From positions 158,544 to 222,543 of the forward strand of contig NZ_JAFDVD010000009.1 in assembly GCF_016887965.1 (NCBI RefSeq): a DNA stretch of 64,000 nucleotides. Reading direction: 5' to 3'. The position numbers and the translations under genes were made by a program. Shown one piece after another: positions 47,047-55,005 of this stretch (its first letter is position 1; every line of letters starts with the position of its first letter). The stretch comes from Phycicoccus sonneratiae (lineage in GTDB: Bacteria > Actinomycetota > Actinomycetes > Actinomycetales > Dermatophilaceae). The notes under the pieces were generated by a model. That model ran no database searches. It was not told the origin of the DNA and saw only the letters and a program-made list of their open reading frames with translations.

Positions 47047-49164
47047 TCAACCGTTCTGCGCCTCGGAAAAATTCTTCACAATCGTGAGGACATCGTCACC
47101 GAAGCGCTCGAGCTTGGCGGGACCGACACCGTTGATGCGCGACAGCTCGCGGGTGTCGGCGGGCTCACGCTCGGCGATGGCCGTCAGCGTGGCGTCGGTG
47201 AAGACGACGTAGGCCGGCACGTCGAGCTCGCGCGCGGTCTCGAGACGCCAGCCCCGCAGCTCGTCGAAGAGCTGCTCGTCCATCGTTGGGGGGCAGGCGG
47301 TGCACCGGCCGATGGTGCGCTCCTTGGCCGTCGCGAGCCCGCCGCCGCAGACGCGGCAGACGGTGGGGGCCGCGGCCCGTTCCTTGGCCGAGGCCTTCTT
47401 CCGGCGCGGCTGGCTGCGGGCACCCGCGCCGAGGACCGACTCGGTGCCGTCGAGGAAGCGCGAGGGCCGTCGGGTCCCCTTGGCGCCGGGCGTGCGGGCG
47501 CGGGCGTACGAGAGGACGAGGCGGTCGCGGGCCCGGGTGAGCCCGACGTACAGGAGCCGTCGCTCCTCCTCGATCTCCTCGGGAGTGTCGGCCATCGTGA
47601 TGGGCATCAGCCCGTCGAAGCAGCCGACGAGGAACACCGTGTCCCACTCCAGGCCCTTGGCGGCGTGCAGCGAGGCGAGGGTGACCCCCTGAACCGTCGG
47701 CGCGTGCTGGGCGGCCGCCCGCTCGTCGAGCTCACGGACGAACACCGGCAGCCGCGCCTCGGGGTCGAGGGCCGCGACGTCGTCGGCGAGACCGGCCAGC
47801 GCGGCGAGCGACTCCCAGCGCTCGCGGGCCGCTCCCCCGGACGTCGGCGCCTCGCGGGTCCAGCCCGCGCCGAGCAGCACGTCGCGGACGAGGTCGGGCA
47901 GCGGCACCTCGCCGTCGTCGGACCGGGCCGCACCCCGCATGAGCACGATGGCGTCGCGCACCTCGCGACGCGAGAAGAACCGCTCGCCGCCGCGCACGAG
48001 GTACGGGATGCCTCGCTCGGCGAGGGCGGACTCGAACTGCTCGCTCTGCCCGTTCGTCCGGAAGAGCACCGCGATCTCGGACGGGGGGTGTCCCGCGGCG
48101 ACGAGGTCGGCGATGCGGGCCGCGACCTGGTCGGCCTCGGCGGGGTCGTCGTCGGCGACGAGGAGCTCGGGCACGACGCCGTCGTCGCGCTGGGCCCGCA
48201 GCTCGACCGAGCCAGCCCGCCGCCCGCCCCCGGGGCTGCGCAGCACGAGGTTGGCCAGGCCGACGACCTGCGGGGTGGAGCGGTAGTTGCGTACGAGCTC
48301 GACGACCCGGGCCTGCGGGTGGGCCGAGCGGAAGCCGAGCAGGTGCTGCGGCGAGGCGCCGGTGAACGAGTAGATGGTCTGCGCGGGGTCGCCGACGACG
48401 CAGACGTCCTCGCGCCCGCCGAGCCAGAGGTCGAGGAGGGTCTGCTGGAGCCGGTTGACGTCCTGGTACTCGTCGACGACGAAGTGCCGGTACTGGCCGC
48501 GGACGGCGCGGGCCACCTGCTCGTGCTCGCCGATGATGCCGGCCGTGAGCAGCAGGACGTCCTCGAAGTCGATGACGCCGCGGTCGGACTTGACGTCCTC
48601 GTAGGTGGCGATCATCCGGGCCATCGCCGTGGCGTCAAGACCGGCGGGTGGCTCGCGACGGGCCCGGGCCGCGCCCGCGGGGTAGGTGTCGGCCGTGAGC
48701 ATCGAGACCTTGGCCCACTCGATCTCGGAGGCGAGGTCGCGCACGGCCGGGGAGTCGAGGCGCAGGCGCAGCCGGCCCCCGGCCTCGGCGACCGCGCTCG
48801 CCTTGTGCGGCATCACCTCGGGGGCCGCCCCGCCGACGGCCTGCGGCCAGAAGTAGTGCAGCTGGCGCAGGGCCGCGGCGTGGAAGGTGCGGGCCTGCAC
48901 ACCGCCGACCCCGAGGTCGCGCAGGCGGGTGCGCATCTCGCCAGCGGCGCGGGCGGTGAAGGTGACGGCGAGCACGCGCTGCGGCTGGTAGGCGCCGGAC
49001 AGGACGCCGTAGGCGATGCGGTGGGTGATGGCCCGGGTCTTGCCCGTGCCGGCACCCGCGAGGACGCACATCGGGCCGAGGGGGTGCGCGGCGACCTCGC
49101 GCTGCTCGGGGTCGAGCGCGTCGAGCACGTCGTCGGCGCCGGGGTGCACGGGGAGGAGGGACAT
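47047..49164 (-). CDS. uvrD2: UvrD2-type superfamily 1 DNA helicase with HRDC domain
   Basis: The 705-residue helicase has Walker A AGAGTGKTRAI, motif II VVDEYQDV, motif III GDPAQTIYSFTGA, and motif VI YVGLTRARDRL. A four-Cys zinc segment (CRVCGGG, later CTACP) and a C-terminal HRDC domain (PAYVVFTDATLTAIAEREP, then INGVGPAKLERFG) complete the UvrD2 plan known from mycobacteria. It unwinds DNA in repair. It is transcribed toward whiB7 and divergent from the mycoredoxin gene. Confidence 0.95.
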   Translation of the reverse strand: MSLLPVHPGADDVLDALDPEQREVAAHPLGPMCVLAGAGTGKTRAITHRIAYGVLSGAYQPQRVLAVTFTARAAGEMRTRLRDLGVGGVQARTFHAAALRQLHYFWPQAVGGAAPEVMPHKASAVAEAGGRLRLRLDSPAVRDLASEIEWAKVSMLTADTYPAGAARARREPPAGLDATAMARMIATYEDVKSDRGVIDFEDVLLLTAGIIGEHEQVARAVRGQYRHFVVDEYQDVNRLQQTLLDLWLGGREDVCVVGDPAQTIYSFTGASPQHLLGFRSAHPQARVVELVRNYRSTPQVVGLANLVLRSPGGGRRAGSVELRAQRDDGVVPELLVADDDPAEADQVAARIADLVAAGHPPSEIAVLFRTNGQSEQFESALAERGIPYLVRGGERFFSRREVRDAIVLMRGAARSDDGEVPLPDLVRDVLLGAGWTREAPTSGGAARERWESLAALAGLADDVAALDPEARLPVFVRELDERAAAQHAPTVQGVTLASLHAAKGLEWDTVFLVGCFDGLMPITMADTPEEIEEERRLLYVGLTRARDRLVLSYARARTPGAKGTRRPSRFLDGTESVLGAGARSQPRRKKASAKERAAAPTVCRVCGGGLATAKERTIGRCTACPPTMDEQLFDELRGWRLETARELDVPAYVVFTDATLTAIAEREPADTRELSRINGVGPAKLERFGDDVLTIVKNFSEAQNG

Positions 49165-49205
49165 CGGGTCGATCCTAGGTCGCGGTGCCGACGGTCCCGG
49201 CGCCC

Positions 49206-49232
49206 GGGAAGGCCGATGGCCGTTCCGCTGTT
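49206..49232 (+). promoter_or_regulatory. Candidate SigR promoter of the mycoredoxin gene
   Basis: GGGAAG (49206-49211) and GTT (49230-49232) are exactly 18 bases apart, one mismatch from the SigR consensus. Only nine bases lie between GTT and the ATG, so the transcript would be leaderless or nearly so. Confidence 0.5.
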
Positions 49233-49241
49233 GACGACCCC

Positions 49242-49502
49242 ATGAGCACCCCCGCAGCGCCCGCCGCCGGCACCGTGACGATGTTCTCGACGACGTGGTG
49301 CGGCTACTGCCGCCGCCTCAAGGCCCAGCTCGAGCGCGAGGGCATCGCCTTCACCGAGGTCGACATCGAGCGCAAGCCCGACGCCGCCGACTTCGTCATG
49401 CTCGTCAACGGCGGCAACCAGACCGTGCCGACCGTGCTCTTCCCGGACGGCTCCGCCGCGACGAACCCCTCGCTCGCCGAGGTCCGCGAGCGCCTCGGCT
49501 GA
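49242..49502 (+). CDS. mrx1: Mycoredoxin (glutaredoxin-like)
   Basis: The 86-residue protein has the redox motif WCGYCRR near residue 20, the substrate-binding TVPTVLF cis-Pro and GSAATNPSLAEV. It is the actinobacterial mycoredoxin type that reduces mycothiol-protein disulfides. No clear Shine-Dalgarno precedes the ATG, in line with a leaderless mRNA. Its neighbours uvrD2 and nudC, and the SigR box upstream, match the mycobacterial location. Confidence 0.9.
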   Translation: MSTPAAPAAGTVTMFSTTWCGYCRRLKAQLEREGIAFTEVDIERKPDAADFVMLVNGGNQTVPTVLFPDGSAATNPSLAEVRERLG

Positions 49503-49527
49503 GCCGGGTCGTCGTCGCGAGGCGACC

Positions 49528-50460
49528 TCAGCGCAGGGCGACGTCCGGGGCCTCGGCCGGTCCGCCGTACCAGTGCTCGAGCAGGCGGCGCGAGATGGAC
49601 ACCCGCCCGGACACCGCGAGCGAGCCGTCGGCGACCGCCGCCGCCAGCTCGTCGCGGGTGAACCACCGGGCGGCCTCGATCTCGGTGTCCTGGAGGGTCA
49701 GTTCGGTGGAGAGGGCACGCGCCGTGAACCCCAGCATCAGCGAGGTCGGGAACGGCCAGGGCTGGTCGCCGAGGTAGGTCACGTCGGTGACCTCGACGCC
49801 CACCTCCTCGGCCACCTCGCGCGCGACGGCCGCGGCGAGCGTCTCGCCGGGCTCGACGAAGCCGGCCAGCACCGACATCCCGTTGCCGCGGAACCCCTTT
49901 CCCCGCGCGAGGAGGATGCGGTCGTCGGCGTCGACGACGGCCATGATGACCGCCATGTCGGTGCGCGGGTAGTGCTCGCTGTCGTCGGCGCGGCAGTGCC
50001 GGACCCACCCGGCGAGCACCGGGACGGTCGGGCGGCCGCAGCGCGGGCAGTACCCGTGGCTGCGGTGCCAGTTGGCCAGCGCCAGCGTCGTCACGAAGAT
50101 CGCGGCGCCCAGGTCGTCGAGCCGGGCACCCGCCTGCCGCAGGGTCCGCAGCCCCTCCGGGGCGACCGCGCCCTCGGGCAGGTCCTCGGCCACCCCGAGG
50201 TGGTGGGTCCCGCCCGCCTCGCCGAGGTAGACGACGAGGTGGTCGGCGTCCACCGGCTCCGGGGGGCCGAGCCGGACGCGCAGGCCGCCGTCGCCGGCGT
50301 CGAGCACCTCGGCCGCATCCCCCCGGAGCCGGAAGACCCGGGTGGTCGGGTCGGCGAGCAGGCGGGTCAGCAGCGCGGGGTCGGTGCGCAGGTCGGCCCG
50401 ACGGTCGAGGACCTGTCGGGTGAGGGCGACGTCGGGGAGGAGATGGTCGGCTCGGGCCAC
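49528..50460 (-). CDS. nudC: NADH pyrophosphatase / NAD-decapping enzyme
   Basis: The 310-residue protein has the zinc-ribbon beginning (GYCPRCGRP, later a single Cys in VRHC), the NUDIX box GFVEPGETLAAAVAREVAEEVG and the NudC motif QPWPFPTS. It cleaves NADH and removes NAD caps from RNA. The fourth zinc Cys is replaced by an acidic stretch (RADDSEH), which may be common in this lineage. GTG/ATG choice: the ORF start at 50460 is close to the divergent neighbour start. Confidence 0.92.
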   Translation of the reverse strand: MARADHLLPDVALTRQVLDRRADLRTDPALLTRLLADPTTRVFRLRGDAAEVLDAGDGGLRVRLGPPEPVDADHLVVYLGEAGGTHHLGVAEDLPEGAVAPEGLRTLRQAGARLDDLGAAIFVTTLALANWHRSHGYCPRCGRPTVPVLAGWVRHCRADDSEHYPRTDMAVIMAVVDADDRILLARGKGFRGNGMSVLAGFVEPGETLAAAVAREVAEEVGVEVTDVTYLGDQPWPFPTSLMLGFTARALSTELTLQDTEIEAARWFTRDELAAAVADGSLAVSGRVSISRRLLEHWYGGPAEAPDVALR

Positions 50461-50501
50461 GCGTCCCAGCCTAGGCGGCGGTCACGGCCTACCGTGGGGG
50501 C

Positions 50502-51776
50502 GTGGACCGCAGCCCCTCATTCCTCGCGGCGCTGGCCAGTGCCGCCGTGCCGGGCCTCGACCCGGTGAGCGTCGAGGCCCTGCCCACCCTGCCCGGCCAG
50601 TCCTTCGACGTCGCCTTCGTCCAGGACCAGGAGCACCGGCGGTGGGTGGTGCGCGCGCCGCGCACCGACGTCGCCGGGGCCGAGATGGACCGTGCCGTCG
50701 CCCTGCTCGGGCTGCTCGCCCGGCGGCTGCCGTTCGCCGTGCCCGCGCCGCGCGGCTTCGTCGCCCTCGAGCAGGGGGGTCGCGCCGCCGTCTACCCCTT
50801 CCTCCCCGGGCACTCCCTCGAGCTCGGCGCGCTGCCGCCCGGCCCCGGGCTCGCCGCCGAGCTGGGGCGGGCGCTCGCCGCGCTGCACAACACCGACCCG
50901 GCGCTCTTCGAGGAGGCCGGCCTACCGAGCTACGACGCCGACGCCTACCGCACCCGCCGGCTCGCCGAGCTCGACCGGGCCGCCGAGACCGGCCGGGTGC
51001 CGACCAGCCTGCTCACCCGCTGGGAGAAGGCGCTCGAGGACGTCACGCTCTGGCGCTTCGCCGCCGTCCCCACCCACGGCGACCTCACCGGCGAGGAGGT
51101 GCTGGCCGTCTTCGACGACGACGCCGACTCCTCCACCGGCCGGATCAAGGCCGTCACCGGCTGGGAGGACGCCAAGGTCGCCGACCCCGCCGACGACTTC
51201 GCGGCCCTCGTCGCCGAGGCCTCCCCCGAGGCCGTCGAGACCGTCCTCGAGGCGTACGCCCACGCCCGCGTCGAGCGCCCCGACGCCAACCTCCTCGTCC
51301 GGGCCCGGCTGAGCGCCGAGCTGGGGATGCTCACCCGGCTCATGGACGCCCTGGCCCGCAAGGACGTCGCGGCGGTCGAGGTGCTGGCCACCCAGCTGCG
51401 CCGGCTCGACGACCAGGTGCACGCCACCGAGGACCTCGACGACGACGACTACCGCCGCACCTCGCTCGCCCCGGTCTCGGTGCGCACGCGGATGACGCCG
51501 CCGCCGGCCCTCGTCGTCGACGAGGACGACGACGAGCAGCTCCCGGAGGTGCCCGCCGAGCGGGCGGACGAGCCGGCTGTCGAGGACGAGCCTCCCGTCG
51601 ACGAGGACGAGCCCGGCGTCGTCGAGCCGCCGTCGCCGGCCCGGGGGGCCCCGCCCGCGTGGCTCGAGATCGACCCCGAGGAGGCCGTGACCCCGGAGCC
51701 CTCCGGCGACGGGGACGAGGCCGCGGACGGCGACGACCCCGACGACATCAGCGAGCAGCGCCGAGGACTCGGCTGA
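50502..51776 (+). CDS. Aminoglycoside/macrolide phosphotransferase-like protein with acidic tail
   Basis: The 424-residue protein has a kinase-like fold (N-lobe WVVRAPRTD, AVYPFLPG) and the Brenner motif HGDLTGEEVL near residue 190, then VTGWEDAKVADPADDFA. The catalytic Asp of HGD is kept, but the Asn that normally follows (HGDxxxxN) is Glu, and the second metal-ligand Asp is in WED. The last about 110 residues are Asp/Glu/Pro-rich and disordered-looking. Substrate unknown; a resistance function should not be assumed. Its end overlaps convergent adnB by 29 bases. Confidence 0.75.
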   Translation: MDRSPSFLAALASAAVPGLDPVSVEALPTLPGQSFDVAFVQDQEHRRWVVRAPRTDVAGAEMDRAVALLGLLARRLPFAVPAPRGFVALEQGGRAAVYPFLPGHSLELGALPPGPGLAAELGRALAALHNTDPALFEEAGLPSYDADAYRTRRLAELDRAAETGRVPTSLLTRWEKALEDVTLWRFAAVPTHGDLTGEEVLAVFDDDADSSTGRIKAVTGWEDAKVADPADDFAALVAEASPEAVETVLEAYAHARVERPDANLLVRARLSAELGMLTRLMDALARKDVAAVEVLATQLRRLDDQVHATEDLDDDDYRRTSLAPVSVRTRMTPPPALVVDEDDDEQLPEVPAERADEPAVEDEPPVDEDEPGVVEPPSPARGAPPAWLEIDPEEAVTPEPSGDGDEAADGDDPDDISEQRRGLG

Positions 51777-54700
51777 GCTCGGCCTCGCCCGGCAGCTCGG
51801 GCCACACGGTCTCGCCGGTCGCCGCGTGGAAGAACGCGCCCCGCACCCGCTCGGGCCCGACCCCGCGCAGCCGGGCCCACGCGAGCCGGTAGGCCCCGAG
51901 CTGGAGGGCCCGGGCCCGCCCGCGCTCGCCGGTGGCCGGCGCCCCGGTCTTCCAGTCGACGACCGTCCACAGCGGCTCGCCGTCCTCGCCCTGCTCCTCG
52001 AAGACCGCGTCGACGCGGCCGCGCACCGCGATGCCGTCGAGGACGGTCTCGACGCTCGTCTCGACCTCGACCGGGGTCATCGCGGCCCACGGCGAGGCGA
52101 GGAACGCCGCCCGCAGCGTCGCGAGGTCGGCGCCGTCCGGGTCGTCGGCCGAGCCGGGCAGCGCGTCGACGTCGACGATCGCGGCCCGGGAGTAGTGCTC
52201 CTCGACCCAGGCGTGGAAGGCGGTGCCCCGGCGGGCGGCCAGCGTCGGCGGCTGCGGCATCGGGCGCCGCAGCCGGCTCGTGAAGGCCACCGGGTCCTCG
52301 GCGAGCGCGACGAGCGCGGAGGTGGACAGGTGCGGCGGCAGCGGCACGTCGACGTCGGCCCCGGCGCGGCGGCGGGCCCGCTCGTCGAGGAGCATCGCCA
52401 ACTCGGTGTCCCACGGGCCGGCACCCGGTGCGGGGGCCGAGGCGGCGGCGTCGGCGACCGCCCGGGCCGGGGCCAGGAGGCGTTCGCGGCGCTCGAGGTG
52501 GTCGAGCGTCGGCCAGACGACGGTGGCGGTCTCGGCGGTGCGGGGGTTCTGCGGTGCCGGCTCGTCGACCGGCGGGAGGTCGACCCACGGCCCGGGGACG
52601 ACGGCCGCGGCGGCGCGGACCTCCTCGAGGAAGCGGGACGTGACGCGCGGGGTCGACGCCGAGCCCCAGACGTGCGCGGTGAGCAGCAGGTCGGCGCGGG
52701 CGCGGGTCGTCGCGACGTAGGCGAGCCGGCGCTCCTCGGCGACCCCGTGCTCGGCGACCGCCCGGGTGAACCGCTCGTGGGCCTCCTGCACCGAGTCCCA
52801 GTCGTGCGGGTCGGCCCAGCCGAAACGTGGGAGGCCGTCGCGGTCGCCGCGCAGGTCGTAGGGCAGCGTCGCGAGACCGACGAGCCACCCCCTGTCGTTC
52901 GGCTCGGCGTGGCCCCAGGCGTCGCCGACGACCTTGCCCTGCGTCGCGGAGTGCGCGGGGAACGAGGACTCGACGAGGCCCGGTACCGCGACGACGTCCC
53001 ACTCCAGGCCCTTGGCGGCGTGGACGGTCATCACCTGGACCGCGTCCGGGCGGGCCTCCACCCAGCCGAGGTCGAGGCCGCGCTCCTCGTCGACGGCCGC
53101 CTCGAGCCAGGCGAGGAAGCCACCGAGGCTCGCGCGGTCGGCGCTGGCCCCGAACGTCGCCGCGACGTCGGCGAAGGCGTCGAGGTGCGCGCGCGCCGCA
53201 CCGGGGCTGTACCCGGGGCGGGCGAGGACCTCGATGTCGAGCCCGAGGGCCACCTCGGCCTCGGCGACCAGCTCGGGGAGGCCGAGGCCGGTGAGCGAGC
53301 GCAGGCGACGGACGGCGGCGCCGAGCCCGTCGAGTCGGGTGAGCGCGACCGGGGCGATCCGCTGGCCCTCGTCACCGACCCACGTGGCGGGCGGCAGGTC
53401 GTCGAGGGCCTCGATGATGCTCGCGCGCTCGCCGGCGTCGGGCGCGAGGTCGGCGCCGCGCCCGGGGCGGCGGATGCCCTGCCGCGCGCGCGACCACTCC
53501 CCCAGCCCGTCGAGGTCGGCCGCCCCGAGGCGGCAGGACGGCCCGGTGAGCAGGCGCATCAGCCGGTCACCGCGGGTGGGGTCCTGGACGACGTGGAGCA
53601 GCGCGACGAGGTCGGCGACCTCGGGGGTGTGCAGCAGCCCGCCGAGGCCGACGACCTCGAACGGGACGCCGGCGGCCTCGAGCGCCTCGACGACGGGGTC
53701 GAACTGGGATCGCTTGCGGCACAGCACCGCTGCCGTCGAGCGGCCGGGCCGGGCCATCCGCCGGGACACCCAGTCGACGACGTGCCGGGCCTCGTCCTCG
53801 AGCGTCGCGAGGCGGGCGACGGCGACGTGCCCCGGCCCGGCCCCCGGGCGCTCGGCGAGCTCGCGGACGTCGACCCGCGCGGCCGCGGCGAGCGGGGCGG
53901 CGACGACGTTGGCGGCAGCGAGGACCGACCGGTCGTTGCGCCAGCTCGTCGACAGGTGGAGGACCTGCGCCGGGCCGCCGTCGCGGAAGTCGGTGCGGAA
54001 GCGGTCGAGGGTCGTCGACGACGCACCGCGCCAGCCGTAGATCGACTGGTGGGGGTCGCCGACGGCGGTGACGGGCACCGGCTCGCCCTTGGCGACGAAC
54101 AGCGAGCGGAGCAGCTGGAGCTGGGCCTCGGAGGTGTCCTGGAACTCGTCGAGGAAGACGGCCCGGAAGCGCCGGCGCTCGGCCGCCCCGACCTGTGGCA
54201 CGAGGAGGGCGAGACGCGCGGCCAGCGCCATCTGGTCGGCGAAGTCCATCGCGTCGCGGGAGCGCTTGAGCGCGTGGTACGCCTCGACGAGCGGGACGAC
54301 GGCGGCCCGCTGGCGCAGCACCGCGACGGTGTCGCGCATCGGGTTGGTGCGCTTGCGGGAGCCGTCGGGCTTGACGAGGGCGTCGAGGGTCGCGACGACC
54401 TCGGCGAGGTGCGCGGCCACCTCCGCGGGCTCGACGAGGTGCTCGGCCAGCTCGCCGGCGAGGTCGACGACCGCGGTCGTCACCGTGGCCTCGGCCTTGT
54501 CGACCTCGTCCATCGGGCCGTCCCACGCGACGACGGCCTCGTGGGCGAACTGCCAGGCCGCCGCCTCGGTGAGGAGCCTGCTCTCGGGCTCGACCCCGAG
54601 GCGCAGCCCGTGCTCGCGCACGATCCGCCCGGCGTAGGCGTGGTAGGTGGAGACCGTCGGGGTGTCGTCGAGGACGGCGGCACCGTCCTCCTCGGCCGGG

Positions 54701-55005
54701 GTCCACAGCCCGGCCTCGCGCAGCGTGGCGAGCCGGGCGACGAGCCGCTCGGAGAGCTCACCGGCCGCCTTGCGGGTGAAGGTGAGGCCGAGGACCTCGT
54801 CGGGGCGCACCAGCCCGTTGGCCACGAGCCAGACGACCCGCGCCGCCATCGTCTCGGTCTTGCCGGACCCGGCGCCGGCGACGACGAGCAGCGGTTCGAG
54901 CGGGGCCTCGATGACGGCCGCCTGCTCGGGGGTCGGCGCGTACGGCTGGCCGAGCTCCTTGGCGAGCTCGACGGCCGACCACCGGTGTGCCGGAACGGTA
55001 CTCAC
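51748..55005 (-). CDS. adnB: AdnB subunit of the AdnAB helicase-nuclease
   Basis: AdnAB resects DNA double-strand breaks in actinobacteria. The 1085-residue protein has an N-terminal UvrD-like motor with intact Walker A (VVAGAGSGKTETMAARV), motif II FLDEFQDT, motif III GDPHQSIYGWRGA and motif VI YVATTRARADL, and a C-terminal RecB-type nuclease with VRGRVDAVF and VDWKTG. This is the leading motor subunit in the mycobacterial complex. GTG 55005 overlaps adnA by four bases. Confidence 0.93.
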   Translation of the reverse strand: MSTVPAHRWSAVELAKELGQPYAPTPEQAAVIEAPLEPLLVVAGAGSGKTETMAARVVWLVANGLVRPDEVLGLTFTRKAAGELSERLVARLATLREAGLWTPAEEDGAAVLDDTPTVSTYHAYAGRIVREHGLRLGVEPESRLLTEAAAWQFAHEAVVAWDGPMDEVDKAEATVTTAVVDLAGELAEHLVEPAEVAAHLAEVVATLDALVKPDGSRKRTNPMRDTVAVLRQRAAVVPLVEAYHALKRSRDAMDFADQMALAARLALLVPQVGAAERRRFRAVFLDEFQDTSEAQLQLLRSLFVAKGEPVPVTAVGDPHQSIYGWRGASSTTLDRFRTDFRDGGPAQVLHLSTSWRNDRSVLAAANVVAAPLAAAARVDVRELAERPGAGPGHVAVARLATLEDEARHVVDWVSRRMARPGRSTAAVLCRKRSQFDPVVEALEAAGVPFEVVGLGGLLHTPEVADLVALLHVVQDPTRGDRLMRLLTGPSCRLGAADLDGLGEWSRARQGIRRPGRGADLAPDAGERASIIEALDDLPPATWVGDEGQRIAPVALTRLDGLGAAVRRLRSLTGLGLPELVAEAEVALGLDIEVLARPGYSPGAARAHLDAFADVAATFGASADRASLGGFLAWLEAAVDEERGLDLGWVEARPDAVQVMTVHAAKGLEWDVVAVPGLVESSFPAHSATQGKVVGDAWGHAEPNDRGWLVGLATLPYDLRGDRDGLPRFGWADPHDWDSVQEAHERFTRAVAEHGVAEERRLAYVATTRARADLLLTAHVWGSASTPRVTSRFLEEVRAAAAVVPGPWVDLPPVDEPAPQNPRTAETATVVWPTLDHLERRERLLAPARAVADAAASAPAPGAGPWDTELAMLLDERARRRAGADVDVPLPPHLSTSALVALAEDPVAFTSRLRRPMPQPPTLAARRGTAFHAWVEEHYSRAAIVDVDALPGSADDPDGADLATLRAAFLASPWAAMTPVEVETSVETVLDGIAVRGRVDAVFEEQGEDGEPLWTVVDWKTGAPATGERGRARALQLGAYRLAWARLRGVGPERVRGAFFHAATGETVWPELPGEAELSRVLGAAR

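Noticed and set aside
50502..51776. Macrolide or aminoglycoside resistance kinase
   Set aside because: The fold is similar, but the Brenner motif is altered, the tail is atypical and the site is a core locus. Resistance cannot be claimed.
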